From positions 10,040,746 to 10,104,745 of the forward strand of contig CM055098.1 in NCBI GenBank assembly GCA_029204225.1: a DNA stretch of 64,000 nt, read 5' to 3'. How positions within the stretch are numbered: position 1 is the first letter of the stretch; each line of letters starts with the position of its first letter. This stretch comes from Diphasiastrum complanatum. Its lineage: Eukaryota > Streptophyta > Lycopodiopsida > Lycopodiales > Lycopodiaceae. Shown here one piece after another: positions 54,101 through 60,700 of this stretch. A model generated the notes under the pieces. It had not been told where the DNA came from. It saw nothing but the letters and a program-made list of their open reading frames with translations, and did no database searches. A program made the translations under genes and the position numbers.

Positions 54101-56222
54101 CAGACACGAGGCGATTGCTTGAGTCCAGAAGTTTGCATACTTGATGCAGCCTTGTGTGAAGCTCATAATGCTCTAGTTGTGCCATGTAAATATTTTCTTC
54201 AATTATTCCATTCAGGAATGTTGTTTGGATGTCCATTTGGTGATTTCCGAGTTTTCAATTGCGGCAAATGAGAGTAAAGTACTAATAGAAGCATGCTTGA
54301 TTACTGGACTAAACATTTCTTGATAGTCCGTGTTTGGATTTCGAGAAGTACTAATAGAAGCATGCTTGATTACTGGACTAAACATTTCTTGATAGTCCGT
54401 GTTTGGATTTCGAGAAGTAGCCAGAATCTAGATACTAGGTTCGCTCTTCTTCTTGTTCTTCTATTCTTACCATTAATGCAATTTGTTCTTGATCTGCATC
54501 TGCTTTAGGTTCCTAGGACTGCAAGGTAGTTGTAGCATTTCTTCTTCTTGAAAAAAAAGATGAGATGTCAGGGGCCCAATGTGCTAAAATAACTTGCAAA
54601 AATAAAGAGGCCCCAGAGAAACAGACATATGTATCAAAAGCCATTATTCATGTTGGATAGTAATTTTGATATCCATATCTCTAGTGTTGCTCAGTTGAGT
54701 TTATATCAAGTTAGATGTTGGAAACATTCTACATTGGTGTTAGAGCTATATCTTGTGTTCCTTAGTTAAGTCTATATCGAATTAGATGCTGGAAACCCTT
54801 GCATTGATGTTAGAGGTTGTAACCTGCGTAAAGGAGGTATGGAGGGTGTTGCACTGGACGGAGCACCATGCATGTCGTTTGTGGATGAAAAGACGACAAA
54901 CTAATGAGGGTGTTCTTCGTAACTGATTCACTGTGAAAGCACTCCACCATGTTGTTGTTAACATCATTCATCTTGTGAACACCGATGTGGGATAATGTAT
55001 TAATTTTTTTTGTGAGTATTGGGTGATGGCAATTTGACTGCAAGTATGTATCAGAATGATGCATGCATGAAATAGTTCCCGATCTGATGGACATCATGCA
55101 AGATGCTAACAGTGCTATGATTTTGTTGCATGCATTAGTGAATAACATGTATGGTGCCACTTTTGCATGGACTAAGTCGTACATTAAATAATAATTGATG
55201 AAGTAATGGATGAATTTATTGCATGCTATATTATTCTCTCTTCTTGCCAACTCATAGGCGAAGAGAAACGACTGGAAGAAGCAAGAAGTACCCATAATTC
55301 CTACATGAGTTTACCGTTATTAGACATGCATCAAAAGAGCAAGTCTTTTCATGAATTAACATCTGGTATCAGTTGAATATTATAAGATGATTAAACCCAG
55401 CATTTACACAAGATCAGATAACCATTATTTTGTGCAAATTTGGGCTGAAAAACATGAGTTTTTGGACTTTTTTTTGCCCAGCTATAGGCAGTTCGGGGCG
55501 GGGGCCAGCAAGAAGTAATCTTTCTAGGCCTTTGATGAATCAGAACATCCATATATGTATGTGACAAAACATGCATGCAAACCTTTTTCTGGGATATGAA
55601 ATGGGGTACTAAAATTCATATTTATACCATGCCCTGATGTGGTCATTTTGAATTCAGATTGGATCTGGTTTTTTGATGGAACACACAAGTTTCTTATCTC
55701 AATTTGAGTTACAGGGATCTGAGATTTGGCCATTTTGCAATTGCAAACAAAAGAGGTCCTTGAAGGGAGGAGACAGAAGTTTTTGCTGTTAAGAACTCAG
55801 CTTTTTTTGTGAAGTGTTGCTAGATGAACTCAGAACTGGCTATTTTCTTAAAGTGTTGCTAGATAGGAACTTTTTCTATGGAAACTAAAGCTGAGTAACA
55901 CATTGTCTACATTTTGTTTAATGCATTTGATGGTTTTTTGTTTTGCTAAAAAGTTAAGACCACCAATTTCTTTCCCATCATAGTTAGTTTTACAGTGGGT
56001 TTTTGTCAAGGGTGGTTCATTAAAAAGAATGCAGATAGAGCGTTTCTTTTACGTGTTGTTGGAAAATCTGAAAACAGTGTATACATATTTGTTTGACAGG
56101 TTCATGGAAATGTATGCTTAGCTTCAGTGGTTGTTACACCAACATTGGACTGGAAACTACATGCACTGGATGTGCTTTCGGAATTTGATGGTGGCAGTGT
56201 AGAAGCAACTGCACCTATGTTT
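11465..56222 (+). CDS. SCYL1: SCYL1-type N-terminal kinase-like protein, exons 1-5 of a longer gene
   Basis: Five exons (11465-11587, 29618-29716, 30923-31074, 47229-47301, 56100-56222) join in frame into 190 residues, with GT..AG at every border. The product starts [10 protein letters not shown], continues [86 protein letters not shown]. This is the N-terminal pseudokinase domain of the SCYL1/Cex1 family. The HRD catalytic triplet is HGN (residues 151-153) and no DFG follows, as in the family, so no phosphotransfer is expected. In plants and yeast these proteins act in the cytoplasm at the nuclear pore in tRNA export; animal SCYL1 also works in Golgi-ER traffic. The family is usually around 800 residues with C-terminal HEAT repeats, so most of the gene lies past the right edge. 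Introns are 18,030, 1,206, 16,154 and 8,798 bp. Confidence 0.9.
11588..12084. other. Start of SCYL1-like intron 1; no element recognised
   Basis: About 0.5 kb of unique-looking intron, with a G10-11 run near 11886-11906. The 8-bp target site of the adjoining transposon ends it (12077-12084). Confidence 0.5.
12553..13520 (-). pseudogene. Residual minus-strand exons inside the hAT-like element
   Basis: 13302-13520 encodes an acidic stretch ([15 protein letters not shown]) ending at a plausible donor (CAG/GTAATG). 12553-12888 encodes [12 protein letters not shown] through RGRGRSIK, with an acidic middle. They do not join cleanly in frame. By position they could be C-terminal exons left from a larger transposase gene, but no transposase motif is present. 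Confidence 0.35.
13171..13200 (+). repeat. Interstitial telomere-type repeat (TTTAGGG)4
   Basis: Four consecutive TTTAGGG units, the plant telomere repeat, lie inside the hAT-like element between its two residual open stretches. Confidence 0.9.
14262..14873. other. Intron stretch without a recognised element
   Basis: AT-rich sequence with no coding-like ORF. It ends at 14873, where the truncated LTR homology begins. Confidence 0.5.
14874..15848 (-). repeat. 3' LTR of the minus-strand copia, outer end truncated
   Basis: It matches 21803-22712 almost throughout, but the first ~85 bp of the right copy are missing. It ends AACCATAACA, as the right copy does. It carries a ~75-bp stretch (about 15418-15493) absent from the right copy. 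Confidence 0.85.
15857..16297 (-). pseudogene. Copia RNase H (minus-strand element)
   Basis: The open stretch shows [58 protein letters not shown] and VADILTKPL. These are the RNase H and C-terminal words of copia pol (S.StEAEY.A, kNpv.H.RtKHIei, DilTKpL). The frame changes between this block and the RT to its right. Confidence 0.85.
16383..17640 (-). pseudogene. Copia reverse transcriptase (minus-strand element)
   Basis: A long open stretch of about 420 residues reads an acidic linker ([20 protein letters not shown]), then [68 protein letters not shown] and the catalytic YVDDSLLIG. These are the ordered motifs of copia RT. Its right end is the junction with the nested plus-strand copia fragment near 17640. 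Confidence 0.88.
17650..20470 (+). pseudogene. Copia pol fragment: integrase, RT, RNase H (degenerate)
   Basis: Integrase begins [17 protein letters not shown], keeps [22 protein letters not shown] and [12 protein letters not shown], then a stop at 18355. The RT lead-in is at 18978-19277, with a frameshift near 19200. RT motifs [15 protein letters not shown] and [10 protein letters not shown] lie in 19309-19932. RNase H can be followed out of frame to [14 protein letters not shown] near 20440. Several stops and shifts make it inactive. It is closely related in wording to the copia at 49.6-53.8 kb. Confidence 0.85.
20508..20752 (+). repeat. Partial 3' LTR of the nested copia
   Basis: It begins TGTTAGGAATTAATG directly after the purine tract. 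It is related to the 423-bp LTR family at 49.6 and 53.4 kb (TGTTAGAATTAATGG; GTGAGTACTAATAAGATTAG near its end) but lacks the last ~30 bp. Confidence 0.7.
20752..21702 (-). pseudogene. Copia gag start, GAG-pre-integrase and integrase (minus-strand element)
   Basis: Reading leftward: a gag start [19 protein letters not shown] at 21702, a deletion, then a GAG-pre-integrase/integrase block with [21 protein letters not shown] and the [16 protein letters not shown] core. Next is a block on the opposite strand (see the inversion at 20903-21070), then [25 protein letters not shown] up to about 20752. The missing central integrase motif is exactly what the inverted block encodes. Confidence 0.8.
20903..21070 (+). 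other. Inverted internal segment of the copia integrase
   Basis: On the + strand this reads [19 protein letters not shown], then [19 protein letters not shown], the catalytic-Glu region of a copia integrase. On both sides the minus strand carries the preceding and following integrase motifs. The simplest reading is a ~165-bp inversion inside one element. Breakpoints are accurate to about 10 bp. Confidence 0.75.
21704..21715 (-). other. PBS of the minus-strand copia
   Basis: The minus strand reads TGGTATCAGAGC one base inside the LTR, complementary to initiator tRNA-Met. Confidence 0.85.
21717..22712 (-). repeat. 5' LTR of the minus-strand copia
   Basis: It runs TGTTATAGAATTG to AACCATAACA and is rich in ACATGCAAG and CATGCATG words. 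It is in direct repeat with 14874-15848. Confidence 0.87.
22713..24482. other. Intron 1 stretch without a recognised element
   Basis: No coding-like ORF of note. A CA/CATG microsatellite lies at 23171-23211. A phrase shared with the nearby LTR (ATAGACACCTTGTC) occurs near 24070. Confidence 0.5.
23171..23211. repeat. CA/CACATG microsatellite
   Basis: CACACACACG followed by repeated GCACAT units. Confidence 0.9.
24483..25005 (+). repeat. Orphan LTR (523 bp)
   Basis: It begins TGTTATAGAC and ends TTTATAACA (inverted TGTTATA/TATAACA ends). It contains a TATA box in GGTATAAATAGGG about two-thirds along, and is followed by TGCTATTAGAGC, two mismatches from the tRNA-Met PBS. No second copy and no pol are visible, so it is a solo LTR with PBS or the head of a decayed or coding-free element. 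Confidence 0.65.
25253..25314. repeat. (CT)n microsatellite
   Basis: About 30 CT units with one interruption. Confidence 0.95.
26995..27046. repeat. (CT)n microsatellite
   Basis: About 25 CT units with one GT interruption. Confidence 0.95.
27540..28281 (+). pseudogene. LINE (L1-like) ORF1 remnant
   Basis: The + strand reads a coiled-coil-like stretch ([16 protein letters not shown]...[12 protein letters not shown]), then [19 protein letters not shown], then [26 protein letters not shown]. After a frameshift comes [20 protein letters not shown], then [13 protein letters not shown] coiled coil, an RRM-like block (ALNVRVRGI) and a basic C-terminal domain in that order is the layout of L1 ORF1 proteins. 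Stops (27650, 27883, 27974) and frameshifts show it is dead. No endonuclease or RT (ORF2) follows. The assignment is by layout and wording only. Confidence 0.5.
28282..28690 (+). repeat. Possible retroelement 3' end with (CT)n tail
   Basis: After the ORF1-like stop comes a 3' UTR-like region ending GTTAATAAAT and then about 25 CT units (28632-28682). A simple-repeat tail after an AATAAA-like signal would fit the 3' end of a LINE. Confidence 0.4.
28691..29617. other. End of intron 1; no gene or element recognised
   Basis: Ordinary AT-rich intron sequence. It ends in a T-rich tract and the TTGTGCAG acceptor of exon 2. Confidence 0.6.
29618..29716 (+). CDS. SCYL1: SCYL1-like exon 2
   Basis: 33 codons, [12 protein letters not shown] to AKRLRT, phase 0 at both ends. 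The acceptor is TTGTGCAG and the donor ACT/GTAAGC. This is the first strand pair of the pseudokinase N-lobe. Confidence 0.93.
29717..30922. other. SCYL1-like intron 2
   Basis: A 1,206-bp intron, the only short one in the window. No mobile-element signal is seen. Confidence 0.7.
30923..31074 (+). CDS. SCYL1: SCYL1-like exon 3
   Basis: 50 codons plus two bases: [14 protein letters not shown], then [20 protein letters not shown], then LEGIQ and CG. The acceptor is AAATTACAG and the donor CG/GTATGT. The split Arg codon is completed by exon 4. Confidence 0.93.
31075..32224. other. Start of intron 3; possible LTR remnant
   Basis: A segment from about 31605 (TGTTTGGAAC) to 32159 (GTTCATAACA) has TG/CA ends and a TATA-like TCATAAATAG before its right end, like an LTR, but no PBS follows. 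Nothing else is recognised. Confidence 0.3.
32225..33150 (-). pseudogene. Gypsy RT/RNase H debris
   Basis: The open stretch 32225-32617 encodes [21 protein letters not shown] (split), [15 protein letters not shown] and, in another frame, [15 protein letters not shown]: gypsy RNase H and the following linker. Further right, [17 protein letters not shown] near 33060-33130 is an RT palm motif. Many stops and deletions lie between. Confidence 0.7.
33430..33758 (-). repeat. 3' LTR of the copia element (truncated)
   Basis: It matches the inner ~330 bp of 38739-39178 nearly base for base and ends TTTCTAACA. Homology stops abruptly near 33430. Confidence 0.85.
33796..38073 (-). pseudogene. Copia gag-pol polyprotein with three in-frame stops
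   Basis: About 1,425 codons in a single frame. gag ([20 protein letters not shown]), zinc knuckle [14 protein letters not shown], protease [11 protein letters not shown], integrase zinc region [11 protein letters not shown]...CEGCILGK, catalytic VHSDVCGPM / RTDRGGEY / [25 protein letters not shown] and [10 protein letters not shown], RNase [17 protein letters not shown] and SSSEAEYKA, end DLFTKALP. Stops are TGA at 36706-36708, TAA at 34780-34782 and TGA at 34486-34488. No frameshift was seen. The upstream start may be the later Met (MAKESEAIG) rather than the first. Confidence 0.9.
38074..38726. other. 5' leader of the copia element
   Basis: Untranslated leader between the PBS and gag. It carries short repeated phrases (GATTTTTGGGTGC, CCTCCA) but no ORF of note. 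Confidence 0.6.
38727..38738 (-). other. PBS of the copia element
   Basis: The minus strand reads TGGTATCAGAGC directly after the LTR end. Confidence 0.88.
38739..39178 (-). repeat. 5' LTR of the copia element (440 bp)
   Basis: On the + strand it runs TGTAGGAAAG to TTTCTAACA. It is in direct repeat with 33430-33758. Confidence 0.9.
39179..39684 (+). repeat. Probable LTR remnant of a plus-strand element with PBS
   Basis: The sequence ends CTTCCAACA at about 39647 and is followed at once by TGGTATCAGAT, a PBS-like word, repeated 24 bp later. This suggests a plus-strand 5' LTR whose left part was cut by the copia insertion ending at 39178. No matching plus-strand coding sequence follows. Confidence 0.4.
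39685..41179 (-). pseudogene. Rearranged gypsy gag/RT/RNase H
   Basis: A short gag-like N-terminus (40976-41179, [17 protein letters not shown]) is joined almost directly to RT in 39685-40989 ([29 protein letters not shown]), with the protease missing. Within RT the text jumps from KSG to [10 protein letters not shown], losing about 30 residues, and the catalytic YLDD is FIHD. RNase H follows well preserved ([37 protein letters not shown]) with the linker [12 protein letters not shown]. Integrase is absent. It is a deletion derivative with a mutated RT active site. Confidence 0.85.
41180..42480. other. Repeat-rich non-coding stretch (possible gypsy 5' leader/LTR)
   Basis: 41380-41700 repeats imperfect GATCAGCGCTGGAACAG-like words. 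41750-41960 is GC-richer with many CACCGG/GGTCAC words. 42107-42257 is a two-copy tandem repeat of ~75 bp. No LTR ends could be fixed and no gene is seen. Confidence 0.45.
42107..42257. repeat. Two-copy ~75-bp tandem repeat with ACACGTGT/ACATGTGT motifs
   Basis: Each unit reads TGACATGTGTCACTCAT, then GGACCAAGTGTCCCAGTGA, then a palindromic CACGTG-like or CATATG-like core, then a GTCAA box. Confidence 0.8.
42481..43339. repeat. LTR-like sequence rich in CATGCAA words
   Basis: It resembles in wording the LTR family at 14.9 and 21.7 kb (TTGACATGCAAGTAGACATG) and abuts a truncated copia RT on the right. Ends not determined. Confidence 0.35.
43340..44370 (-). pseudogene. Truncated copia reverse transcriptase
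   Basis: 43632-44363 encodes [88 protein letters not shown] and the catalytic YVDDTLIAT. After a frameshift near 43650 it continues [18 protein letters not shown] to [23 protein letters not shown]. RNase H and integrase are absent on either side. Its wording is close to the minus-strand copia at 16.4 kb (KTAYLYG, GLKQSAR), suggesting the same lineage. Confidence 0.85.
44371..46320. other. Intron 3 stretch without a recognised element
   Basis: No coding-like ORF. A TG/CG microsatellite lies at 45131-45160. Confidence 0.5.
45131..45160. repeat. (TG)n/(CG)n microsatellite
   Basis: Ten TG units, three CG units, then TGTG. Confidence 0.92.
46329..46377 (-). other. Organellar 23S rRNA fragment (nuclear insertion)
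   Basis: The minus strand contains AACTCGGCAAAATAGCCCCG followed by TAACTTCGGGAGAAGGGGTG, a highly conserved stretch of bacterial-type large-subunit rRNA. The AAAATAGCCCCG form is that of plastid 23S rRNA as I recall it; a mitochondrial origin is not excluded. Flanks do not continue as rRNA, so it is a short fragment, not a gene. Confidence 0.8.
46378..47228. other. End of intron 3; nothing recognised
   Basis: AT-rich. It ends in the GAGATGCAG acceptor of exon 4. Confidence 0.55.
47229..47301 (+). CDS. SCYL1: SCYL1-like exon 4
   Basis: One base completes the Arg codon; 24 codons follow ([20 protein letters not shown], then DCKL). The acceptor is GAGATGCAG and the donor CTT/GTAAGT. The exon is only 73 bp long and lies between introns of 16 and 9 kb. 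Confidence 0.93.
47302..49563. other. Start of intron 4; one unexplained minus-strand open stretch
   Basis: Mostly AT-rich intron. A 91-residue minus-strand ORF (47731-48006) is open but has no recognised motif. Just left of 49564, the minus strand ([13 protein letters not shown]...) may belong to the old copia that continues at 53814. Confidence 0.4.
49569..49991 (+). repeat. 5' LTR (423 bp)
   Basis: It runs TGTTAGAATCAATGG to GATTCTATCA and differs from the 3' LTR only at scattered positions. Confidence 0.95.
49992..50003 (+). other. PBS (tRNA-Met)
   Basis: TGGTATCAGAGC directly after the LTR. Confidence 0.92.
50004..50759 (+). repeat. Leader with repeated G-rich phrases
   Basis: The 5' leader repeats CTGAGGGCGGCA and GGACAGGTGATATCCAGG phrases many times. 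The segment from about 50563 contains two ~80-bp near-copies, ending just before gag. The long minus-strand open frame across it is a by-product of the repeats. Confidence 0.75.
50760..53360 (+). pseudogene. Copia gag-pol with two internal deletions
   Basis: gag starts [20 protein letters not shown] at 50760 and breaks at several stops. The zinc knuckle [14 protein letters not shown] is at about 51450. In the protease the text jumps from WYII to LTPHREWF, so the catalytic DSG is missing. Integrase shows [49 protein letters not shown] and [12 protein letters not shown]. The RT lead-in [20 protein letters not shown] ends at 53268 and is joined to the pol end ([16 protein letters not shown]), so the RT palm and RNase H are deleted. 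Confidence 0.88.
53386..53808 (+). repeat. 3' LTR (423 bp)
   Basis: It begins directly after the purine tract AAGGGGGAG and ends GATTCTATCA, followed by the second GGAGC. Confidence 0.95.
53814..54420 (-). pseudogene. Old copia RT debris (target of the insertion)
   Basis: The minus strand encodes [18 protein letters not shown] (54045-54236) and, nearer 53814, [18 protein letters not shown]: the AFLNG and LG..ylGi motifs of copia RT, with the YVDD region missing. It contains a 69-bp perfect tandem duplication (54278-54415). Confidence 0.7.
54278..54415. repeat. 69-bp perfect tandem duplication
   Basis: The unit begins AGTACTAATAGAAGCATGC and occurs twice without a visible difference. Confidence 0.93.
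54421..56099. other. End of intron 4; nothing recognised
   Basis: AT-rich, with CATGCATG words near 55060 and 55570. No coding-like ORF. It ends in the TTTGACAG acceptor. Confidence 0.5.
56100..56222 (+). CDS. SCYL1: SCYL1-like exon 5
   Basis: 41 codons from [12 protein letters not shown] to EATAPMF; acceptor TTTGACAG, donor TTT/GTAAGT. It holds the degenerate catalytic loop (HGNV). The next family motif (PYEWLVGTQ-like) was not found up to 64000, so intron 5 exceeds 7.7 kb. Confidence 0.92.
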
Positions 56223-57080
56223 GTAAGTCATGCAATTCATGAGATGTGCTACAGTTCTTAAAGATAGATTGTCTTCCTTAATCCTTTTGCATTTTGACCA
56301 TTAGCAGCAAGTGTGCATTCTTACATTCTTCGTTTTGCTGATTTTGTAATCTAGAAATCATCGGTATTTACTCAATCCTATCAATTCTCATCAACCATCA
56401 ACACAGCCAAACAAGGAATGTCGCTCCTTATTGCCAGCATTCAATAAAAGTAACACATGTGAAAGCACCATCTAGCTGCAGCCATCTCTATTGCTGCTAT
56501 TTTTTAATGTGTTTGTGCCTTGCAGTAGGCCATTAGTGGCATGATCAGCATGTAAGGAAATAGGAAATTCAGGAAGATGACTTGGTATTATACTACTCTG
56601 GAAGCAGTAGGCCAAAAATGCAAAGAGAGGGACAAGGCTGGAAAGGGCCTTATGTAGTGAAGGTAGCAGCAATCTAGGACCAGAGGATATCATTTGTCAT
56701 GGTAAATGAAAGAAGGGCTTAAAGACATTATTCAAGGAACTTAGAATCCAAAGAAACAATGTGGATTAAGTTAAAAGTTGCTAGAAAAGTTCTACAAGTC
56801 AGAAAGGAGGATTTGAGCCCCAATAAGTTTGCGCAAAAATATTTAATTTTTGCCTATTACCTACCAAAACAGGTCAAAAAAATGAAAAAAAAAAGGGTTT
56901 TGGGTGTAAAAAAAGAGGGTACAGTACATGGTGCAGGGGACTGGTGCAACAACACATGGGCATTGTGGGTGAGCAGACCATGGGGCCAATGGGAGAGCAA
57001 TACAGGGGGGGAGCATCACGTGGGTTTAGGGTACAGAGGCACATGGAGGGATGATGGGGATCCACATGGCCGATCAGGCT
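56223..57080. other. Start of intron 5; nothing recognised
   Basis: The right part (56930-57080) is GC-richer and leads into a TATA-like site. No transposon end was found here. Confidence 0.45.
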
Positions 57081-57085
57081 GTGGG

Positions 57086-57094
57086 GATAAATAA
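57086..57094 (+). promoter_or_regulatory. TATA-like site
   Basis: GATAAATAA in GGGGATAAATAAGCACTC, about 175 bp before the ATG at 57268. It is followed by a purine-rich leader with repeated GTGAGAG words. Confidence 0.45.
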
Positions 57095-57267
57095 GCACTC
57101 AGAATGCCATTGTGATCGGCATTTTCAGAGGCTGTGAGAGAGCTAGTGATAGACAGTGAGAGAGCAAGCGAGAGCCGGTGACAGGCTGTGAGAGGCTGTT
57201 TGAGAGCCAGGGTGCTGTGAGAGGGTGTTCGAGGACCAGGGTGCTGTGAGGAGAAGGTCGGTCGAGA

Positions 57268-57606
57268 TGGCAGAGCGCATACCACCGAAGCCCGAGGGAG
57301 AAGCTAGGAGGAAGCTCGAGGAAGATATCCGAAGGCACAATGAAAGACATCGGAAGCAAGAGGCAGACATTGCAGAGATGACAGACTCAGGAGAGACACC
57401 CAGAGCTGCAGATCCCCGCCCCCGCTGTGGCCCCTGCCCCCGCTGTCGAGCTGGATTTGGATGAGCAGATCAGAATGAACTTCACACGGCGGCAGCTCAT
57501 CATGGTCAGGGAAAGGGCGGCCAGACGTCGGGCTAACCAGGAGGCAGAGCGAGAGCGACAGAACAATGCACCTGACGCGGGCGAGGAGTCGGTGGAGGAT
57601 CAGTAG
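57268..57606 (+). CDS. Small charged protein of unknown function (one frameshift)
   Basis: Not recognised. It starts MAERIPPKPEGEARRKLEED, is strongly charged and helix-prone (RRHNERHRKQEADIAEM), then shifts frame near 57395 into a Pro/Ala linker (APAVAPAPAVELDLDEQ), a basic segment (TRRQLIMVRERAARRRANQ) and an acidic end with a stop at 57604-57606. It would be about 112 residues. It is convergent with the hAT transposase gene, roughly 160 bp away, and has its own TATA-like site. It may be an accessory gene of the transposon, a gag N-terminus, or unrelated. Confidence 0.4.
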
Positions 57607-57769
57607 GCATGTTTAGAATAGATAAGGTCCAGCCGTATGTGGCGGACTGTTGCTATGTAATTTTCGGCAGTTTAGGGTGCGGCAAATAACTAGATAGCTG
57701 CTTAAAAAAAGGACGGGATATGTAATGTTATCTTGATACAATGGTAGAATGAATATATAGTTGTTTTTT

Positions 57770-60700
57770 GAACAACGCGAGCCTGGTCATGTGAAATGCA
57801 ATCTCTGTATTTTTTTAAATGCAAATGTAATACACGTGTTTGTGAAATGCCGTTTGGGGTGTAGGAGGAGGACTCCTCACTAGCATCATCCCAATCTGCC
57901 TCCGCATCAGCCCCCAAGCAAGCCAAACCAACAACACCTCCTCCAGATGGCTGTAATCCTGCACCTCTAGCTGTACCTGGAGCCCTGCGTGGTCGTCCTC
58001 TCTTCCCTGGCAGTTTTTGTGCCTTGCCTTTCTTGTTCGGTGCACCCTTGGGCCTTCCTGGTCTCTTGCGGACAAGAGGAGCTGTCAATGCCTCGTCACC
58101 CCCATGCAAATCACCTGGCTGGCTAGGCTGGGCCCAAGCTGAGGCCGGCTGGGATAGGGAAGCAAAAGAGGGAACTCCTTGTGCACCTGAGCGAGGAGGA
58201 TGAGCTCGTGGAGTGTGTGCCCGTGGGGCTGCTGCAGGTGGAGGAACTGGCTATGCAAGAGGCAAGTACAGCGGCGATATGTATTGAAAGGGGCGCTACG
58301 GTGGCCGGTACTGGTACATCCTGGGTGCTGCCAAAAGGGGAGCGAGTGGAGTGGGTGCTGCCAAAGGAGGCGGATGTGGAGTGGGTGCTGCCACTGGAGG
58401 AGCAGCTGGAGGAGCCACTGTGGATGTGGGCGCTGCAAGAGAAAACCTGGGCACAGATGGTGGCCTGCCATGGAGACCTGGTGCTGCAGAAGTGGACGGC
58501 GATGGAGGGGCTGCAGGCCTGAATGGCATCGGTGGCACTGGAGGAGCTGTGCGGCGCACATATACCCTCTAAGGAGCTGGAGGAATTGTAGACACCTCGT
58601 GCGGCTGCTCTGGCTGGGACTCTGTGTATGGCATGCTGGCAAGAGATGAAGGGGGTGCCCTAACACTCGGCATCTGCTGAGCCTCTGAATCCAATATGGC
58701 AATCAAGTCGTCCAGCTGGGCATCTGAATACAAATGCTCTGGGCTCTGGGCCTCATCCTGTACACCATCCCCTGAATCATCCTGTTCACCATCCCCTGAA
58801 TCAACCCGTGCCTCATCCCGTCATCATGTGCACCCTGCATGGCCTCCCAATCTGTGCAATCAAAGTCATCTGTTGCCTCCTCTAGTGTGCTGTCGTAGTA
58901 ACGGCCATGACTCTGTACTGCACGCATCCAAACAGCTGTGGGACTGGTATCTAAATCACTATGCCCTATATCAGGAGCCTCCTCCATCATGTTGACATAG
59001 GTAGGTATGCCATTGGCCCCCCCTGTGTGCCCTGCCTGTCTCCCGGTATAACCTGTGCCATGTGCCCCACCTCTGCCACGTGATGCACCTGTGACCCCTG
59101 CCCGTGGCGTGTGCCCTGCACCTGCATGGTCTGCCTCATCCCTCTCTGAAACGGCAAACACAACCCGAATGGGCTCATCCTCATCATGCTCATCCTCTGA
59201 CACTGGCTCGTCTGCCTCATACAAAGGAGGCTCTCTGTGCTCAAGCCCAAGCTCTCTCTATCTCTCATCTCAGCAAGCTCCCTCTCTCTCTCTGCCATCA
59301 ACGGTGTGCCCAAGTCATCTGCAGGCATGGGATGGACGCTGTCCGTAGGCAAGTCAACCTGGTGCTCCAAATCAGATATTTTCGTCTGCAAGGTCAAAAT
59401 TGAGCGTGTCAGGACAACAACTTGATAAAAAATGGCAACCTACATTTTAGTGAGACGTAAACCAACATGCTATGGGGGAATAGCCCATCGCCTGCAATGC
59501 GCTCGTAATGGTCGGCAGTCTCCTGGCGAGACGTGCGTTGGTGCTATAGAACACCAACCGCTCTAGCTGACTCACTGACAGCCTGCTTCTTCTCCTTGTG
59601 TGAACCAGGGCCCATGTGCTCCAGTTACACTCACACACGGAGGCAGCGCAATCCTGTGGTACGTGCAATAAAATGGTTCAGAACAGGTGCACGGGTGGAA
59701 CGTCAACGAAATACAGCAAGGGAGGATGAGATGAGATACATACCTGTGAAAGGACACGCAGTGCAAGACACTGTATGGAGGGATAGGTGCTACCGAACAT
59801 GGTCCACCAGGTAATGGGGAGCTGCCTTCTCTCTGGATCCTGAGCAGCCGGGTGACCGAACGTGTAGATGTACTCAAGCCAATCCGCCTCGAGCTCCCTG
59901 TCTGATATCTGTGTCCGAGAGAGGAAGAGGGGATGCAAGATGTGTGCAACGCTGTGGATACTCCTGTGAAAGTAGTTCCACCGCGTCTCCTAGATGAACC
60001 TCAGCTCCGTCATCCTACACTAAGACTAAGCAAATTTTGGAAAAAACTTAACTTCGACATAAAAACAAACTAGCAAACACTGAAAAGATAAAAAACAATT
60101 TCGCTTACCTCTCTGGCTGCAAGATGGGCAGCTGCAGGAACTGTCTGATCCGGTCCATGAGCTCATACACCAGTCCAAGTGTGGACCCCTCGCTGTCAGC
60201 CATGCGGAGCAGAATGTAGAGTGGTCGAAGCAGTCCTGACAATGTCTGTGCATCCCTCCAGAACTGGTCTCCCCTCACCGTGGAAGAAAAGTGCTCCCCA
60301 TCCTCCGTGTGCTGAAACGTACTAGCACGCCAAAGATCACTGGCAACCATCTGTAGAAGCTGTGCCCTGCACCTGATCAGACGGTCGATGACCACCAGGT
60401 CGAATGCAAAGCGTGTGGGGGCTGGCTTACGAAGGTCCAAATGGCTGAACACCAGGAACATGGCAAGAATACGCCTCTTCCGTTTGACAAAAGTCACCAG
60501 GAAGAGGGCCTCGCGGACGATGGCTCTAACCCAGGGAAGTGCACCTATGTCCCCCATCAAAAGGTCTATGCCGTGCGCCGCACAGGGGGTATGGACTATG
60601 TGAGGGAACTCGGCCTCTAGCAGGACACCCATCTGAACACAGTTGGTGCATTGTCCGTCACCACCGTAACGACATGCTGGGGGCCTATGGACAGGATGGA

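Noticed and set aside
56759-57094. 111-residue plus-strand ORF with Lys-rich then Gly/Trp-rich text
   Set aside because: It runs over A-rich and GGG-rich low-complexity DNA and the TATA-like site of the next gene; not coding in character.
58181-58649. Plus-strand open frames with Trp/Gly-rich repeats
   Set aside because: Antisense shadows of the Pro/Gln-rich C-terminal exons of the hAT transposase.
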